A DNA stretch of 64,000 nt from Isoptericola sp. BMS4 (GTDB lineage: Bacteria > Actinomycetota > Actinomycetes > Actinomycetales > Cellulomonadaceae). Below, one piece after another: positions 20,038 through 28,024 of the stretch; position 1 is the stretch's first letter, and the number at the start of each line of letters is the position of its first letter. The notes under the pieces are model-generated. The model searched no databases. It was not told the DNA's origin and worked only from the letters and a program-made list of their open reading frames with translations. The DNA is taken from positions 2,170,034 to 2,234,033 of the forward strand of contig NZ_SIRP01000001.1 in the NCBI RefSeq assembly GCF_011634835.1. Direction: 5' to 3'. The translations under genes and the position numbers were made by a program.

Positions 20038-21041
20038 GCCATCCCCCTTCGGCTGGTACGGCGGACGACCGCCAGGACGGCGAGCGACGCGGCGGCCGTG
20101 CCGAGCGCGAGGACCATGGATGCGGCGGCAGCGGATGACAGGTTGTCCAGCACGAACGCGTCGCGGTAGATCGTCATGAGGGGTGCCCACGTGGTGGAGA
20201 TGCTGTTCGTGAGGGGCTTGAGCATCGCAGGCTCCCCGTACAGCTGGAGCGCTCCGAGCAGAGCGAAGATCGAGGTGAGAACCATCGCGGGCCCCACCAG
20301 GGGGACCTTGATCCGCAGCGCGACCTGGACCTCCCCGGCACCGTCGATGCGGGCCGCCTCGATCATCTCGTGCGGGATGCTGCGGAGGGCCGTGTAGATG
20401 ACGAGCATGTTGAAGCCGACCCCACCCCAGATGGTGATGTTCGCGATCGACCCGTACAGGCCGTCGCGCTCGAGGAATCCGATGGTGCCCAGGCCGAGTG
20501 CGCGGGTCACGTGCGAGAACGGGCTGGTGGCCGGCAGGTACATGAATCCCCACATCAGGGCAGCGACGACGCCAGGTACTGCGTAGGGGATGAAGATCGC
20601 GGTGCGGCCGAACCGCTTGAACCGGGTCCCGTCGGCGTCGAGCAGGAGCGCGAACACCAGCGCGAGCCCCAGGGTGAGCGGTACCGCGATGATCCCGTAG
20701 ATCGCCAGCCGTCCCAGGCCGGCGACGAGGCTCGCGTTCGTGAGGACCTCGGCGTAGTTCTCGAACCAGACGAACACCGTCCGGCGGGTCCCGAGGATCC
20801 CTCCGCCGGTCAGCCGCTGGGCGAAGAAGCTCGAGCCGAACGCGTACCCGAGGGGGATGACGGTGAAGGCGACGTACAGAACCATCGCCGGGGCGCTGAA
20901 GAGATAGGGGGCGAGACGTGGGCGGAGGGACGACGGGCCTCGCGACCCGCGGTGGCCGGTGGGGTGAGTCGCCGTTCGCGCGTCGGCGCGGGCTGTCGTG
21001 CGGTGGGTGATGGTCTGCCCTCCCGCCGACTGCGGAGTCAC
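20034..21041 (-). CDS. carbohydrate ABC importer permease (MalF type)
   Basis: 335-aa membrane subunit. A basic, low-complexity N-terminus of about 45 residues (ARADARTATHPTGHRGSRG) precedes six helices. The EAA loop is EAARIDGAGEVQVALRIKVP. It forms the translocation pore with the MalG-type partner. GTG at 21041 overlaps the binding-protein stop (GTGA), so the order binding protein - MalF - MalG - GH42 is one coupled operon read leftward. Confidence 0.92.
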   Translation of the reverse strand: MTPQSAGGQTITHRTTARADARTATHPTGHRGSRGPSSLRPRLAPYLFSAPAMVLYVAFTVIPLGYAFGSSFFAQRLTGGGILGTRRTVFVWFENYAEVLTNASLVAGLGRLAIYGIIAVPLTLGLALVFALLLDADGTRFKRFGRTAIFIPYAVPGVVAALMWGFMYLPATSPFSHVTRALGLGTIGFLERDGLYGSIANITIWGGVGFNMLVIYTALRSIPHEMIEAARIDGAGEVQVALRIKVPLVGPAMVLTSIFALLGALQLYGEPAMLKPLTNSISTTWAPLMTIYRDAFVLDNLSSAAAASMVLALGTAAASLAVLAVVRRTSRRGMA

Positions 21042-22333
21042 TCGGCCTCCTCGACCGTGAATCCCTGCTCTTTCATGTCCGCCACGACCGCGTCCTGTGT
21101 CACGGTGAGGGCGTCCGCCCACGAGGTGCCGTTCTCGACGGCGGCATTCATCGCGTCGGTGAACGCTGCGGCGGCGACGTCGGTGTTGGGCCCCCAGGTG
21201 ACAGGCCTGGTGTTCTCGGCGATGTCAGCGACGACGTCGTAGTAGTCGGCCTGCTGAGGCATGAGAGCGGGCGGGTCCTGCTCCCTCGCGGCATCCTGTC
21301 CGGACAGGGCGGCGGGGTAGCCGTTCTGGACGTTGAGGATCATCTCGGCGCCCTCGTCGCTCGCGTTGAGCCACTTCGCGAACTCGGCCGCCTCTTCCGG
21401 ATGCTCGCTCGCGGAGGTGACGACCACGGAGGATCCGCCCTGGAACGAGACCGTTGGGTCGTCGGCGTCCCAGCGTGGCAAGGGCGCCAGAGCCCACTTC
21501 CCGGCGGTCGACGGTGCGACACCTTCGATGACTCCTGGCGCCCAGACCGCCGAGGGCCAGGTGACCATGGTGCCGTCGTTGAGCTGCTTGTTGTAGGTCG
21601 GTGTCAGGAGCGGGTCCGCGCTGATGAGCCCGTCGTCGTACATCCCCTGGAAGAAGTCCATGACTTGGCGCGACTTGTCGCCGTCGATGTTGACCGTCCA
21701 GCTGTCGCCGTCCACCGACCACCAGTCGTCGCCGGCCTGTGCGGCGACGGGCGCGTACCAGCCCCAGCCGTCGGTGCTCAGGGATGCCATCGTCAGGTCC
21801 GGGTCCTGCTTCTGGATGGCTTCTGCGGCGTCCCGGTAGTCCTGCCAGGTCACGGGAACGGGGACGTCGTACTTCTCGAAGATGTCTTGTCGGTAGAGGA
21901 GAGCCATCGGGCCCACGTCCTGCGGGACGGCGAAGGTGTGCCCGTCGAACGTGGTCTGTGCCCAGGAGCCCGGTGCGAAGTTGTCCTTGACGTCGGAGAC
22001 GTGCTCGGTGATGTCGAGCGGCACGCCGGAGACGACCATCCGGGGGAGCGAGGTGTTCTCGACGAGCGCGAGGTCGGGAGCGTTGCCGGCTCTCAGCGCG
22101 GTGACGAGCTTGGCGGACGAGGTCTCGCCCCCACCCATGTCTGTGTGCTTCACCTGGATGTCGGGGTGGGACGCATTGAATGCCTCGACCTCCTCCGCGG
22201 AGCCGGGTGCCCAGGCCCAGTACTCCAGCGTCACGGGCGCGCCAGAGCCGTCGCCGGACGCTGCGCAGCCCGTGAGCGCGCTCGTCGCGAGACTGAGACC
22301 GAGTACTGCTGCAGTGGTTCGAGGTGTACGCAT
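21038..22333 (-). CDS. sugar-binding lipoprotein of the ABC importer
   Basis: 431-aa extracellular solute-binding protein, family 1. Signal peptide with lipobox ATSALTGC (lipidated Cys at residue 23), then the mature start TLEYWAWAPGSAEEVEAF. Tryptophan-rich segments (DGWGWYAPVAAQ, DDWWSVDGDSW) are typical of sugar stacking sites. Captures the oligosaccharide for the two permeases. ATG at 22333 has SD GGGAGA. First gene of its operon; a candidate operator lies 81 nt upstream. Confidence 0.93.
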   Translation of the reverse strand: MRTPRTTAAVLGLSLATSALTGCAASGDGSGAPVTLEYWAWAPGSAEEVEAFNASHPDIQVKHTDMGGGETSSAKLVTALRAGNAPDLALVENTSLPRMVVSGVPLDITEHVSDVKDNFAPGSWAQTTFDGHTFAVPQDVGPMALLYRQDIFEKYDVPVPVTWQDYRDAAEAIQKQDPDLTMASLSTDGWGWYAPVAAQAGDDWWSVDGDSWTVNIDGDKSRQVMDFFQGMYDDGLISADPLLTPTYNKQLNDGTMVTWPSAVWAPGVIEGVAPSTAGKWALAPLPRWDADDPTVSFQGGSSVVVTSASEHPEEAAEFAKWLNASDEGAEMILNVQNGYPAALSGQDAAREQDPPALMPQQADYYDVVADIAENTRPVTWGPNTDVAAAAFTDAMNAAVENGTSWADALTVTQDAVVADMKEQGFTVEEAE

Positions 22334-22414
22334 GACGTCTCCCTTGACCGAGCGTGTGGGACGGATGGCCGCGATCTCCGGCGGCGCCCGTTCAGGTTCG
22401 CGGACCCCTGGCGA

Positions 22415-22439
22415 GTTTGTCAAGCAGCAAAAATAAGAG
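22415..22439 (+). promoter_or_regulatory. candidate operator A of the sugar locus
   Basis: A 25-nt AT-rich element beginning GTTTGTCAAGC and ending AAAAATAAGAG. It agrees at 18 of 25 positions, including the first nine bases, with a site before the GH29 gene (25309-25333, other strand). The surroundings are far more GC-rich. On the minus strand it supplies TTGACA. The ROK regulator encoded between the two sites is the obvious candidate ligand. The rest of the gap 22334-22575 shows nothing else I can name. Confidence 0.45.
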
Positions 22440-22575
22440 GGTTGAGAGGGGGTTCCGCCGTTGGTGTCAGGAGGTGCGGAGCCTCAGGGCTCGCCGCTGA
22501 GTGGTCGTTGCGGTCGTGGTACGGGTCGAGCGGCGCGTGTCCCGCGTGCGTGTCCGTCTGGGCCGTCGCAGCGGC

Positions 22576-23721
22576 TCAGTAGCCCTGGGTGGTCAGGCTT
22601 CGATAGAGGGCCAGACCGGCGGCGGCCCTCGCCCACTCAACGAAGTCGAAGTCGGGGAGGTCGACCTGGACCTCCCGACCTCCGAGGTGCGTCCGGCGCA
22701 ACGCGGCGTGGAACGACGCGAGCCTGCCGCGCAGGACGGTATGGCTCTCGCCTGTCAGGACGAGCTTGTCGGGGTCCAGCAAGTTCGCGACATGGCCGGC
22801 GGCGGTCCCGAGGCCTTCTGCGGCACGTTCCATGACCTGCGTGCTGAGCTGATCCCCGGAGTCCGCGCGTGCGGAGACCTCGGACATGCTCGTCGAACCC
22901 GGCACGCTGCGCACGACCGCCGTGGTCGAGCAGACGCTCCAGAGGCAGCCGTGATGGCCCAGGGGGCACTCGGGCCCGTCGGTGACGACCGGGACGTGGT
23001 CGAATCGACCGGCTGTCCCGTGGGCGCCGCGGATGATCTGCCGGTCGGTGACGAGGCCGAAGCCGATCTCCTGGCCCACCGAGATCAGGACCATGCTGTT
23101 CTGGCCCTCGGAAAGCTGGGGCCACTGCTCGAACGCCGTGAGTGCGACCACGTCGTCCTCGACCCAGAGCGGGACCGTCGACGTCTCGGCGAACTCTTCT
23201 TGGAGGCGGTCGCCGATTCCCCGGATCTGCTCGTGAGCCGGGTCGAGCCCCACACGATGCAACGGTCCGCAGACGGCCACCGCTGCTACCCGGAACGATG
23301 ATGCGGTCTCGTGGAGCCATCGCGACGCCAGATCCACGACCTCGGTCGGTGACCCGGTCTGCAGGGATGTGCTGTCCTCCCACACCACCGTCCCGTCCAG
23401 GTCCACCAGCGCAGCGATGACGTCGGTCCCGCGCAGGTGCAGCCCGAGAAACTGGAAGGCGGTGGTCACGGCGTGAAGCATCTCTGCCGGTCGCCCCGTG
23501 GAGGCTCGGAGCTCGCGCTGCCCCTCGACCAGGAGACCGGCCTCCTCCAGGTCGCGGGTGATGGCGGTGAGCCGAGCCCGTGAGATCCCGAGCTTCCGGG
23601 CGATGTCGCTGCGCGACAAGCCGCCCCGCCAGAGGACCTGGTTGAAAGCGGCCTGTGTTGTCGGGTGGAACTCGGGCCATCGCTCGACACCGTTCCGCCG
23701 GTGAGCGGTCGCCCTGTTCAT
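22576..23721 (-). CDS. ROK-family transcriptional regulator
   Basis: 381-aa repressor with an N-terminal winged helix (GLSRSDIARKLGISRARLTA) and a C-terminal ROK kinase-like sugar-binding domain. The zinc motif of the family (CxCGxxGCxE) is degenerate here: CPLGHHGCLW, lacking the second Cys and the Glu, so metal binding may be altered. The kinase DxG phosphate motif is weak, as in regulators. Start is uncertain: ATG at 23721 (MNRATAHRRNG) is chosen because the HTH then begins at the usual distance; a GTG at 23793 would add 24 residues. It lies 77 nt after the fucosidase stop, same strand, and probably controls the locus through the two AT-rich sites. Confidence 0.85.
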   Translation of the reverse strand: MNRATAHRRNGVERWPEFHPTTQAAFNQVLWRGGLSRSDIARKLGISRARLTAITRDLEEAGLLVEGQRELRASTGRPAEMLHAVTTAFQFLGLHLRGTDVIAALVDLDGTVVWEDSTSLQTGSPTEVVDLASRWLHETASSFRVAAVAVCGPLHRVGLDPAHEQIRGIGDRLQEEFAETSTVPLWVEDDVVALTAFEQWPQLSEGQNSMVLISVGQEIGFGLVTDRQIIRGAHGTAGRFDHVPVVTDGPECPLGHHGCLWSVCSTTAVVRSVPGSTSMSEVSARADSGDQLSTQVMERAAEGLGTAAGHVANLLDPDKLVLTGESHTVLRGRLASFHAALRRTHLGGREVQVDLPDFDFVEWARAAAGLALYRSLTTQGY

Positions 23722-23798
23722 CGCGACGAACGTACCAGAGCGCGGGTGAGTCGCCCCGTTCGTGGGACCGTGCCCACCCGCGAGTCTGGTCACGGTGA

Positions 23799-25265
23799 TC
23801 AGGTCGGTTCTGTCGTGACGCCTTCGACGGCGGCCACCGTGGCGACCGCGGGTGTGCCTCTGGCCGACTCGAAGGTCACGGTCAGTCGTCCGACGGTCAC
23901 CGCTGGGAAACGCATCACTCGGCGATACCCGACGGACCCGGCCTCGGCGAGAACGACCTCGTCGCCGTCCACGACAGCACGGACGCTCACGCCCTCGACG
24001 CGTTGGCCGTGGCGGATGTCCTCACTGACCACGACTGCGGCGACGGGTCGTGGCTCGTCGAACGTCAGCACGACCGCCGGGCGCGGATCGTCGGGGTCGG
24101 GGCGCCACGAGGTGTCCGGACGAGGTCCGAACTCGCACGAGAACGCAGTCGGGAGCGCGTCCGACCCGGCCTCGCGGCCGAGGACCGTGGACGGGTGGGC
24201 GAGCGACGGCACAACCCGTGTGCGAAAGTTCTCGATGAGCTCGCCCAGCCGTGCGAGCTCCCGCTCGTCCGGCGCGGCCACGCGACCGCTCATGTCTGGT
24301 GGCACGTTGAGCAGGAACGTCGCGTTGCCCCCGGTCGAGCTGCACCAGATCTCGAAGAGCTCCTCGGCCGTGCGGACAGCGGCGTCCTCGGCGGAGTGGT
24401 GGAACCAGCCCGGCCGGATGGAGGTGTTGACCTCGGCGGGGTACCAGACCAGGTCGTCGAGGTGGCCGCTGAGAGCCTCGCGGCTACCGAGGTCCTCGTC
24501 GTCGCTGCGCACGAACCGGGAGAACCGGCCGTCGTCCACGTGCTGGGACTGTTCCGCGATGCGTTCGGCGTCACGGAGCTTGCCGGGGACTACGCTCCAC
24601 TCGTCTTCCCGTGTGTGCCCGGCCTCGTTGCCGCACCAGCGGACGTCCGGGCCGCAGACGCTGATGACCGCGTCCGGCTGGAGGCGCCGGATCGTCTCGT
24701 AGTAGCGGTCCCAGTCGTAGTGCTGCACCCGTCCGTCGAGGCTTTCGCCGTTGGCGCCGTCGAACCAGACGGAGAAGATCGGGCCGTACCGGGTGAGGAG
24801 CTCGGTGAGCTGGGCGACGAAGAAGTCGTCGTAGGCCCGGCCGGAGCCGTAGGTGCTCTCCGTGCGGTCCCACGGTGACACGTACACGCCGAAGCGGAGG
24901 CCGTGCCTCCTTGCCGCGCTCGCCGCCTCGGCGACGAGGTCGCCGGAGCCGTCGCGCCACGGGGATGACGACACGGAGTGGCTCGTCACCCTGCTGGGCC
25001 ACAGACAGAACCCGTCGTGATGCTTGGCGGTGAGGATGACCCCCGTCATGCCGGCGCTCTTGATCGCGCGCATCCACTGGTCGGTGTCGAGGGCGACGGG
25101 GTGGAAGAGCGCAGGGTCCTCGTGGCCGAGTCCCCACTCGCGGTCCGTCATCGTATTCATCCCGAAATGGATGAACGCGTAGAACTCCAGCTGCTGCCAG
25201 GCGGCCTGGCGCTTGTCCGGCCTCACCGCGGTGAGGCGGTCGATATCGTCGATGGTCGATGTCAT
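23799..25265 (-). CDS. alpha-L-fucosidase, GH29 (copy 1)
   Basis: 488-aa enzyme without signal peptide, so cytoplasmic. The barrel shows the family blocks HFGMNTMTDREWGLG and TAKHHDGFCLWPS, with nucleophile D169 in FSVWFDGANGE. E214 in WCGNEAG and E222 in DEWSVVP are acid/base candidates. These blocks resemble the alpha-1,3/1,4-specific branch (subfamily B). The C-terminal about 130 residues form a beta-sandwich domain. Clear paralogue of the gene at 60671. Weak SD. With GH42 and the importer it suggests intracellular breakdown of a fucose- and galactose-containing oligosaccharide. Confidence 0.92.
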   Translation of the reverse strand: MTSTIDDIDRLTAVRPDKRQAAWQQLEFYAFIHFGMNTMTDREWGLGHEDPALFHPVALDTDQWMRAIKSAGMTGVILTAKHHDGFCLWPSRVTSHSVSSSPWRDGSGDLVAEAASAARRHGLRFGVYVSPWDRTESTYGSGRAYDDFFVAQLTELLTRYGPIFSVWFDGANGESLDGRVQHYDWDRYYETIRRLQPDAVISVCGPDVRWCGNEAGHTREDEWSVVPGKLRDAERIAEQSQHVDDGRFSRFVRSDDEDLGSREALSGHLDDLVWYPAEVNTSIRPGWFHHSAEDAAVRTAEELFEIWCSSTGGNATFLLNVPPDMSGRVAAPDERELARLGELIENFRTRVVPSLAHPSTVLGREAGSDALPTAFSCEFGPRPDTSWRPDPDDPRPAVVLTFDEPRPVAAVVVSEDIRHGQRVEGVSVRAVVDGDEVVLAEAGSVGYRRVMRFPAVTVGRLTVTFESARGTPAVATVAAVEGVTTEPT

Positions 25266-25308
25266 CGTGAAGTGTTTCCCGCCCTGTGCTCGTTGCCGTC
25301 GGTCCGAC

Positions 25309-25333
25309 CTGTTTATTTCGTCGGTTGACAAAC
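25309..25333 (-). promoter_or_regulatory. candidate operator B of the sugar locus
   Basis: Minus-strand copy of the element at 22415-22439, beginning GTTTGTCAACC and ending AATAAACAG. It sits 43 nt before the GH29 ATG, a position suited to repression. Its orientation relative to the gene it precedes is opposite to that of site A. The rest of 25266-25475 holds no gene. Confidence 0.45.
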
Positions 25334-25475
25334 GGTCATGCTACAAGGCGACGGTCCTGCGTGCCAGCGTCCGGGAGGCGGGCGTGCCACGTCCGGTCCG
25401 AGGTCGACCATGGCGTCCATGCGGCGAATGCGTCGCATCGTGCGCCACCAGCAGGCCGGCTGCGGATGCGGTCGC

Positions 25476-25757
25476 TCACCGGCGCAGCCGCACGTCCTCG
25501 TGCTCGAGCTCGGCGATGTCGGCGGACGTCGCGCGGAGCAGCCGGTCGGCCAGGTCCCGCAGGGCGCGGGACGCGGCCAGCTCCTCGCCGATCTCGGTGA
25601 CCGACGGGTCGTGGGGGTTGCGGCGTGCCCGGCCGCGGCCCTCCAGCGACGTGCCGCTCGACGTCGTCAGGACGGCGTGCGCCGTGGTCACGATGCCGTC
25701 CTGCCCGGCGTCGTCGGCGTCGAACAGCTGGATCGCGACCTTCCACGTGTGGGCCAT
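25476..25757 (-). CDS. DUF1876 protein (dormancy-associated small protein)
   Basis: 93-aa protein with the DUF1876 (dsRBD-like fold) pattern: MAHTWKVAIQLFDADD, LTTSSGTSLEGRGRARRNP, SRALRDLADRLL. Members such as mycobacterial Rv1738 and Rv2632c are strongly induced in hypoxia and are DosR targets (recalled). Function is not settled; a link to ribosome hibernation has been proposed. SD AGGAG. Divergent from hsp20; the dormancy-type box at 25890 lies 132 nt upstream. Confidence 0.85.
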   Translation of the reverse strand: MAHTWKVAIQLFDADDAGQDGIVTTAHAVLTTSSGTSLEGRGRARRNPHDPSVTEIGEELAASRALRDLADRLLRATSADIAELEHEDVRLRR

Positions 25758-25889
25758 GACTGGCACTCCTGTCGTCGTGTGCGGCGCGGCGAGGTCCCGC
25801 ACGGTCCGTGACCCCAGCCTCGCCTCCGCCGCGCCGCTCGGGCAGGGGCGGGTGGACCTGTGCCGAGGGGAGGACCGACGCGTCACGCC

Positions 25890-25904
25890 GGGACCAACGG
25901 CCCT
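25890..25904 (+). promoter_or_regulatory. DosR-like box before hsp20
   Basis: GGGACCAACGGCCCT. The GGGAC half matches the mycobacterial DosR consensus (GGGACT...AGTCCC) and the whole matches the boxes at 27937 and 34931. The 14-nt core ends 76 nt before the hsp20 ATG. The divergent gap 25758-25979 holds no other feature I can name. Confidence 0.5.
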
Positions 25905-25979
25905 GCCGTGGCCCGCCCGGTCGCGCCGATCGTGGAGGGGATGCGCCTGCGGCCGCGGGCCGAGCGGAGGAGGACGGCC

Positions 25980-26498
25980 ATGAGCACGGAGGGCACCCGG
26001 AACACCGAGGGCACGGGCACGCCGGCGGGGGGAGCGAGCACCACGACGAGTGCCGCGCACCGGTCGGGCCGCGAGCTCGCGGAGCACCTCACGGGCCTGT
26101 GGCCTCCGCGGTGGGACGCCTGGCCGTTCACCGAGGTCTTCGCCGGACGTGACCCGGGGCCGGGCGTCGGAGCCCTGATCCGCGTCGAGGAGGCCCGCGA
26201 GGGGGACGAGCTGGTGATCCGTGCGGAGCTTCCCGGTCTCGACCCCGAGAAGGACGTCGAGGTCACCGTGGACGACGGCATCCTCACCATCGCGGCGCAC
26301 CGCGAGGAGCGGACCTCCGAGCACGAGGGCGGCTACCGCAGCGAGTTCCGGTACGGACAGTTCGAGCGCCGGCTGCGGCTCCCGCGCGACGCGAGCAGCG
26401 ACGTGACGGCCACGTACCGGGACGGCGTCCTGGAGGTCCGGGTCCCGGTGCCGGCCGAGCGTCCCGCAGCGCGCACGATCGAGGTGCGGCGCGCCTGA
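25980..26498 (+). CDS. Hsp20 / alpha-crystallin small heat-shock protein
   Basis: 172-aa ATP-independent holdase chaperone. The alpha-crystallin domain spans about 62-160 (EGDELVIRAELPGLDPEKDV, VTVDDGILTIAAHREERTSE, FRYGQFERRLRLP, YRDGVLEVRVP) with the usual flexible N-terminus (WPPRWDAWPFTEVF). It is the counterpart of HspX (alpha-crystallin) of dormant mycobacteria. ATG at 25980 has SD GGAGGAGG. It begins a run with an SDR gene 15 nt later; expression is probably driven from the box 76 nt upstream. Confidence 0.92.
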   Translation: MSTEGTRNTEGTGTPAGGASTTTSAAHRSGRELAEHLTGLWPPRWDAWPFTEVFAGRDPGPGVGALIRVEEAREGDELVIRAELPGLDPEKDVEVTVDDGILTIAAHREERTSEHEGGYRSEFRYGQFERRLRLPRDASSDVTATYRDGVLEVRVPVPAERPAARTIEVRRA

Positions 26499-26513
26499 GC
26501 GCCGCCGACCGTC

Positions 26514-27296
26514 ATGCGTACCGTCGTGGTGACCGGGGCGGCCTCGGGGATCGGGCTCGCCACCCGACGGCTCCTCGCGGGCCGCGGGGCGCGGACCGTC
26601 GGCGTGGACGTGCAGGACACCGGGGACATCGACGTGGTGGCCGACCTGGCGACGCCGGAGGGCCGTGCCGACCTGTGCGACGGGGTCCGGCGCCTCGCCC
26701 CCGACGGTGTCGACGCGGTGGTCGCCAACGCCGGGCTGGCACGGGAGGACCCGCTGACCGTCGCGGTGAACTACTTCGGCACGGTGGCCACGCTCGACGG
26801 CCTGCGGACGGCGCTCGCCGGCTCGCAGGCCCCGCGCGCCGTCGCGACCGCGTCGATGGCGAGCCTGCTGCCCCGGGACGCCACGCTCGTGGACCGGTGC
26901 CTGGCCGGCGACGAGCCCGCGGCGCTCGCTCGATCCGCCGAGCTGGTGGGCTCCGGCCGGGGCGGGCTCGTCTACGCCAGCACCAAGGCAGCGCTTTGCC
27001 GGTGGGTCCGACGGAACGCCCCGGGGCCGGAGTGGGCCGGAGCGGGGATCCCGCTGAACGCGATCGCGCCCGGGGTGGTGGAGACCCCGATGGTGGCCGA
27101 CATGCTGGCGACCGCGGAGGGGCGTGCCGCCATCCAGGCGGCGGTGCCGATGCCGCTGCACGGGTTCATGACCGCGCAGGTGCCCGCCCTGCTGCTCGCA
27201 TGGCTGGTGGGCGAGGAGAACACGCACGTGTGCGGGCAGGTCGTCTTCGTCGACGGCGGCTCGGACGTCGTGCTGCGCGGTGACACGACGTGGTGA
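26514..27296 (+). CDS. short-chain dehydrogenase/reductase
   Basis: 260-aa NAD(P)-dependent oxidoreductase. N-terminal Rossmann motif TGAASGIG, an acidic residue after beta-2 (GVDVQDT) that favours NAD, the NAG motif in VVANAGLA, and catalytic YASTK. The family substrate loop is long and carries GDEPAALARSAELVG, like hydroxysteroid-dehydrogenase-type SDRs that end in VDGGSD. Only 15 nt after hsp20, so co-transcribed; substrate unknown. Confidence 0.88.
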   Translation: MRTVVVTGAASGIGLATRRLLAGRGARTVGVDVQDTGDIDVVADLATPEGRADLCDGVRRLAPDGVDAVVANAGLAREDPLTVAVNYFGTVATLDGLRTALAGSQAPRAVATASMASLLPRDATLVDRCLAGDEPAALARSAELVGSGRGGLVYASTKAALCRWVRRNAPGPEWAGAGIPLNAIAPGVVETPMVADMLATAEGRAAIQAAVPMPLHGFMTAQVPALLLAWLVGEENTHVCGQVVFVDGGSDVVLRGDTTW

Positions 27297-27335
27297 CCGG
27301 CGTCGAGGTGACCGGCGTCGAAGACGGACGACGAA

Positions 27336-27362
27336 GCCCGGCAGGCACGCCTGCGGCCGGGC
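27336..27362 (+). terminator. GC-rich hairpin between SDR and GyrI-like gene
   Basis: GCCCGGC (27336-27342) pairs with GCCGGGC (27356-27362), and a nested CAGGC/GCCTG can form as an alternative or extension. No T-tract. It could end the hsp20-SDR transcript, and it favours a later start for the next gene. Confidence 0.4.
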
Positions 27363-27382
27363 AGGCCTGGAAGAGGGACGAG

Positions 27383-27919
27383 GTGCGGACGGTGGACGAG
27401 CAGCAGGAGATCCGGATCATCGAGTCGGTGGAGCAGCCGACTCTCGGGTTCCGGCAGGTGGTGCGCATGCAGGACCTGCCCGCGCTCTTCGAGCGGATGA
27501 TCCCCCGGGCGGCGGGTCTCGTGGAGCGCGCCGGAGCCCGGCCTGCCGGGCCGCCCTACGCGCGGTACCGCGGACACCTGGGCGACGGCGTGGACGTGGA
27601 GGTCGGGTTCCCGGTGGTCGAGCCCGTGCGGGAGCCGGCGGGACCGGGCGGCCTGCCGGGTGCCGAGGAGCCGGACGGTGGAGTGGCGGTCGCCGACGCG
27701 CTCCCGGAGGCGAGGGTCGTCGAAGTCGTCCACGTCGGGTCGTACGAGACGCTCCCGGACACGTACGCCCGGCTGGAGTCGTGGATGACGGAGCACGACC
27801 TGCGGTCCGTGGACCAGTCGTGGGAGCTGTACGAGGCGGGTCCCGAGTCGGACCCCGACCCGGCCACGTGGCGCACGAGGATCGCGGTGGCCGTCGCGGG
27901 CCCGGCCGTCGAGGCGTGA
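27383..27919 (+). CDS. GyrI-like / AraC effector-binding domain protein
   Basis: 178-aa single-domain protein resembling GyrI-like small-molecule binding domains: IRIIESVEQPTLGFRQV, PYARYRGHLGDGVDVEVG, VVEVVHVGSYETLPDTYARL, SWELYEAGPESDPDPATW. Such proteins bind hydrophobic cations or other small ligands; no DNA-binding domain is attached. Start uncertain: GTG 27383 (MRTVDEQQEI) lies after the hairpin and behind GAGGGA; GTG at 27392 or 27290 are alternatives. Ligand unknown. Confidence 0.75.
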   Translation: MRTVDEQQEIRIIESVEQPTLGFRQVVRMQDLPALFERMIPRAAGLVERAGARPAGPPYARYRGHLGDGVDVEVGFPVVEPVREPAGPGGLPGAEEPDGGVAVADALPEARVVEVVHVGSYETLPDTYARLESWMTEHDLRSVDQSWELYEAGPESDPDPATWRTRIAVAVAGPAVEA

Positions 27920-27936
27920 GCGCCGTCGGCACGGCC

Positions 27937-27951
27937 GGGACCTTCGGCCCC
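27937..27951 (+). promoter_or_regulatory. DosR-like box before the USP gene
   Basis: GGGACCTTCGGCCCC; its 14-nt core is identical to the minus-strand box at 34931. The core ends 74 nt before the ATG of the universal stress protein gene. Confidence 0.55.
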
Positions 27952-28024
27952 ACGGAGACGGGACCGGCGGCACTTCAGGGCGGCACCGACGAACCGGTGT
28001 CCTGAGGCAAGGAGGTGAGCGTCC

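Noticed and set aside
17153-25265. Dedicated ATPase for the sugar importer
   Set aside because: No MalK/MsiK-like gene in the locus; the window's other ABC ATPases belong to exporters, ABC-F, SufC or a stand-alone type.
27290-27382. Earlier start of the GyrI-like gene at GTG 27290
   Set aside because: It would overlap the SDR stop and run through a GC hairpin with an unconserved-looking N-terminus; the start after the hairpin is preferred.
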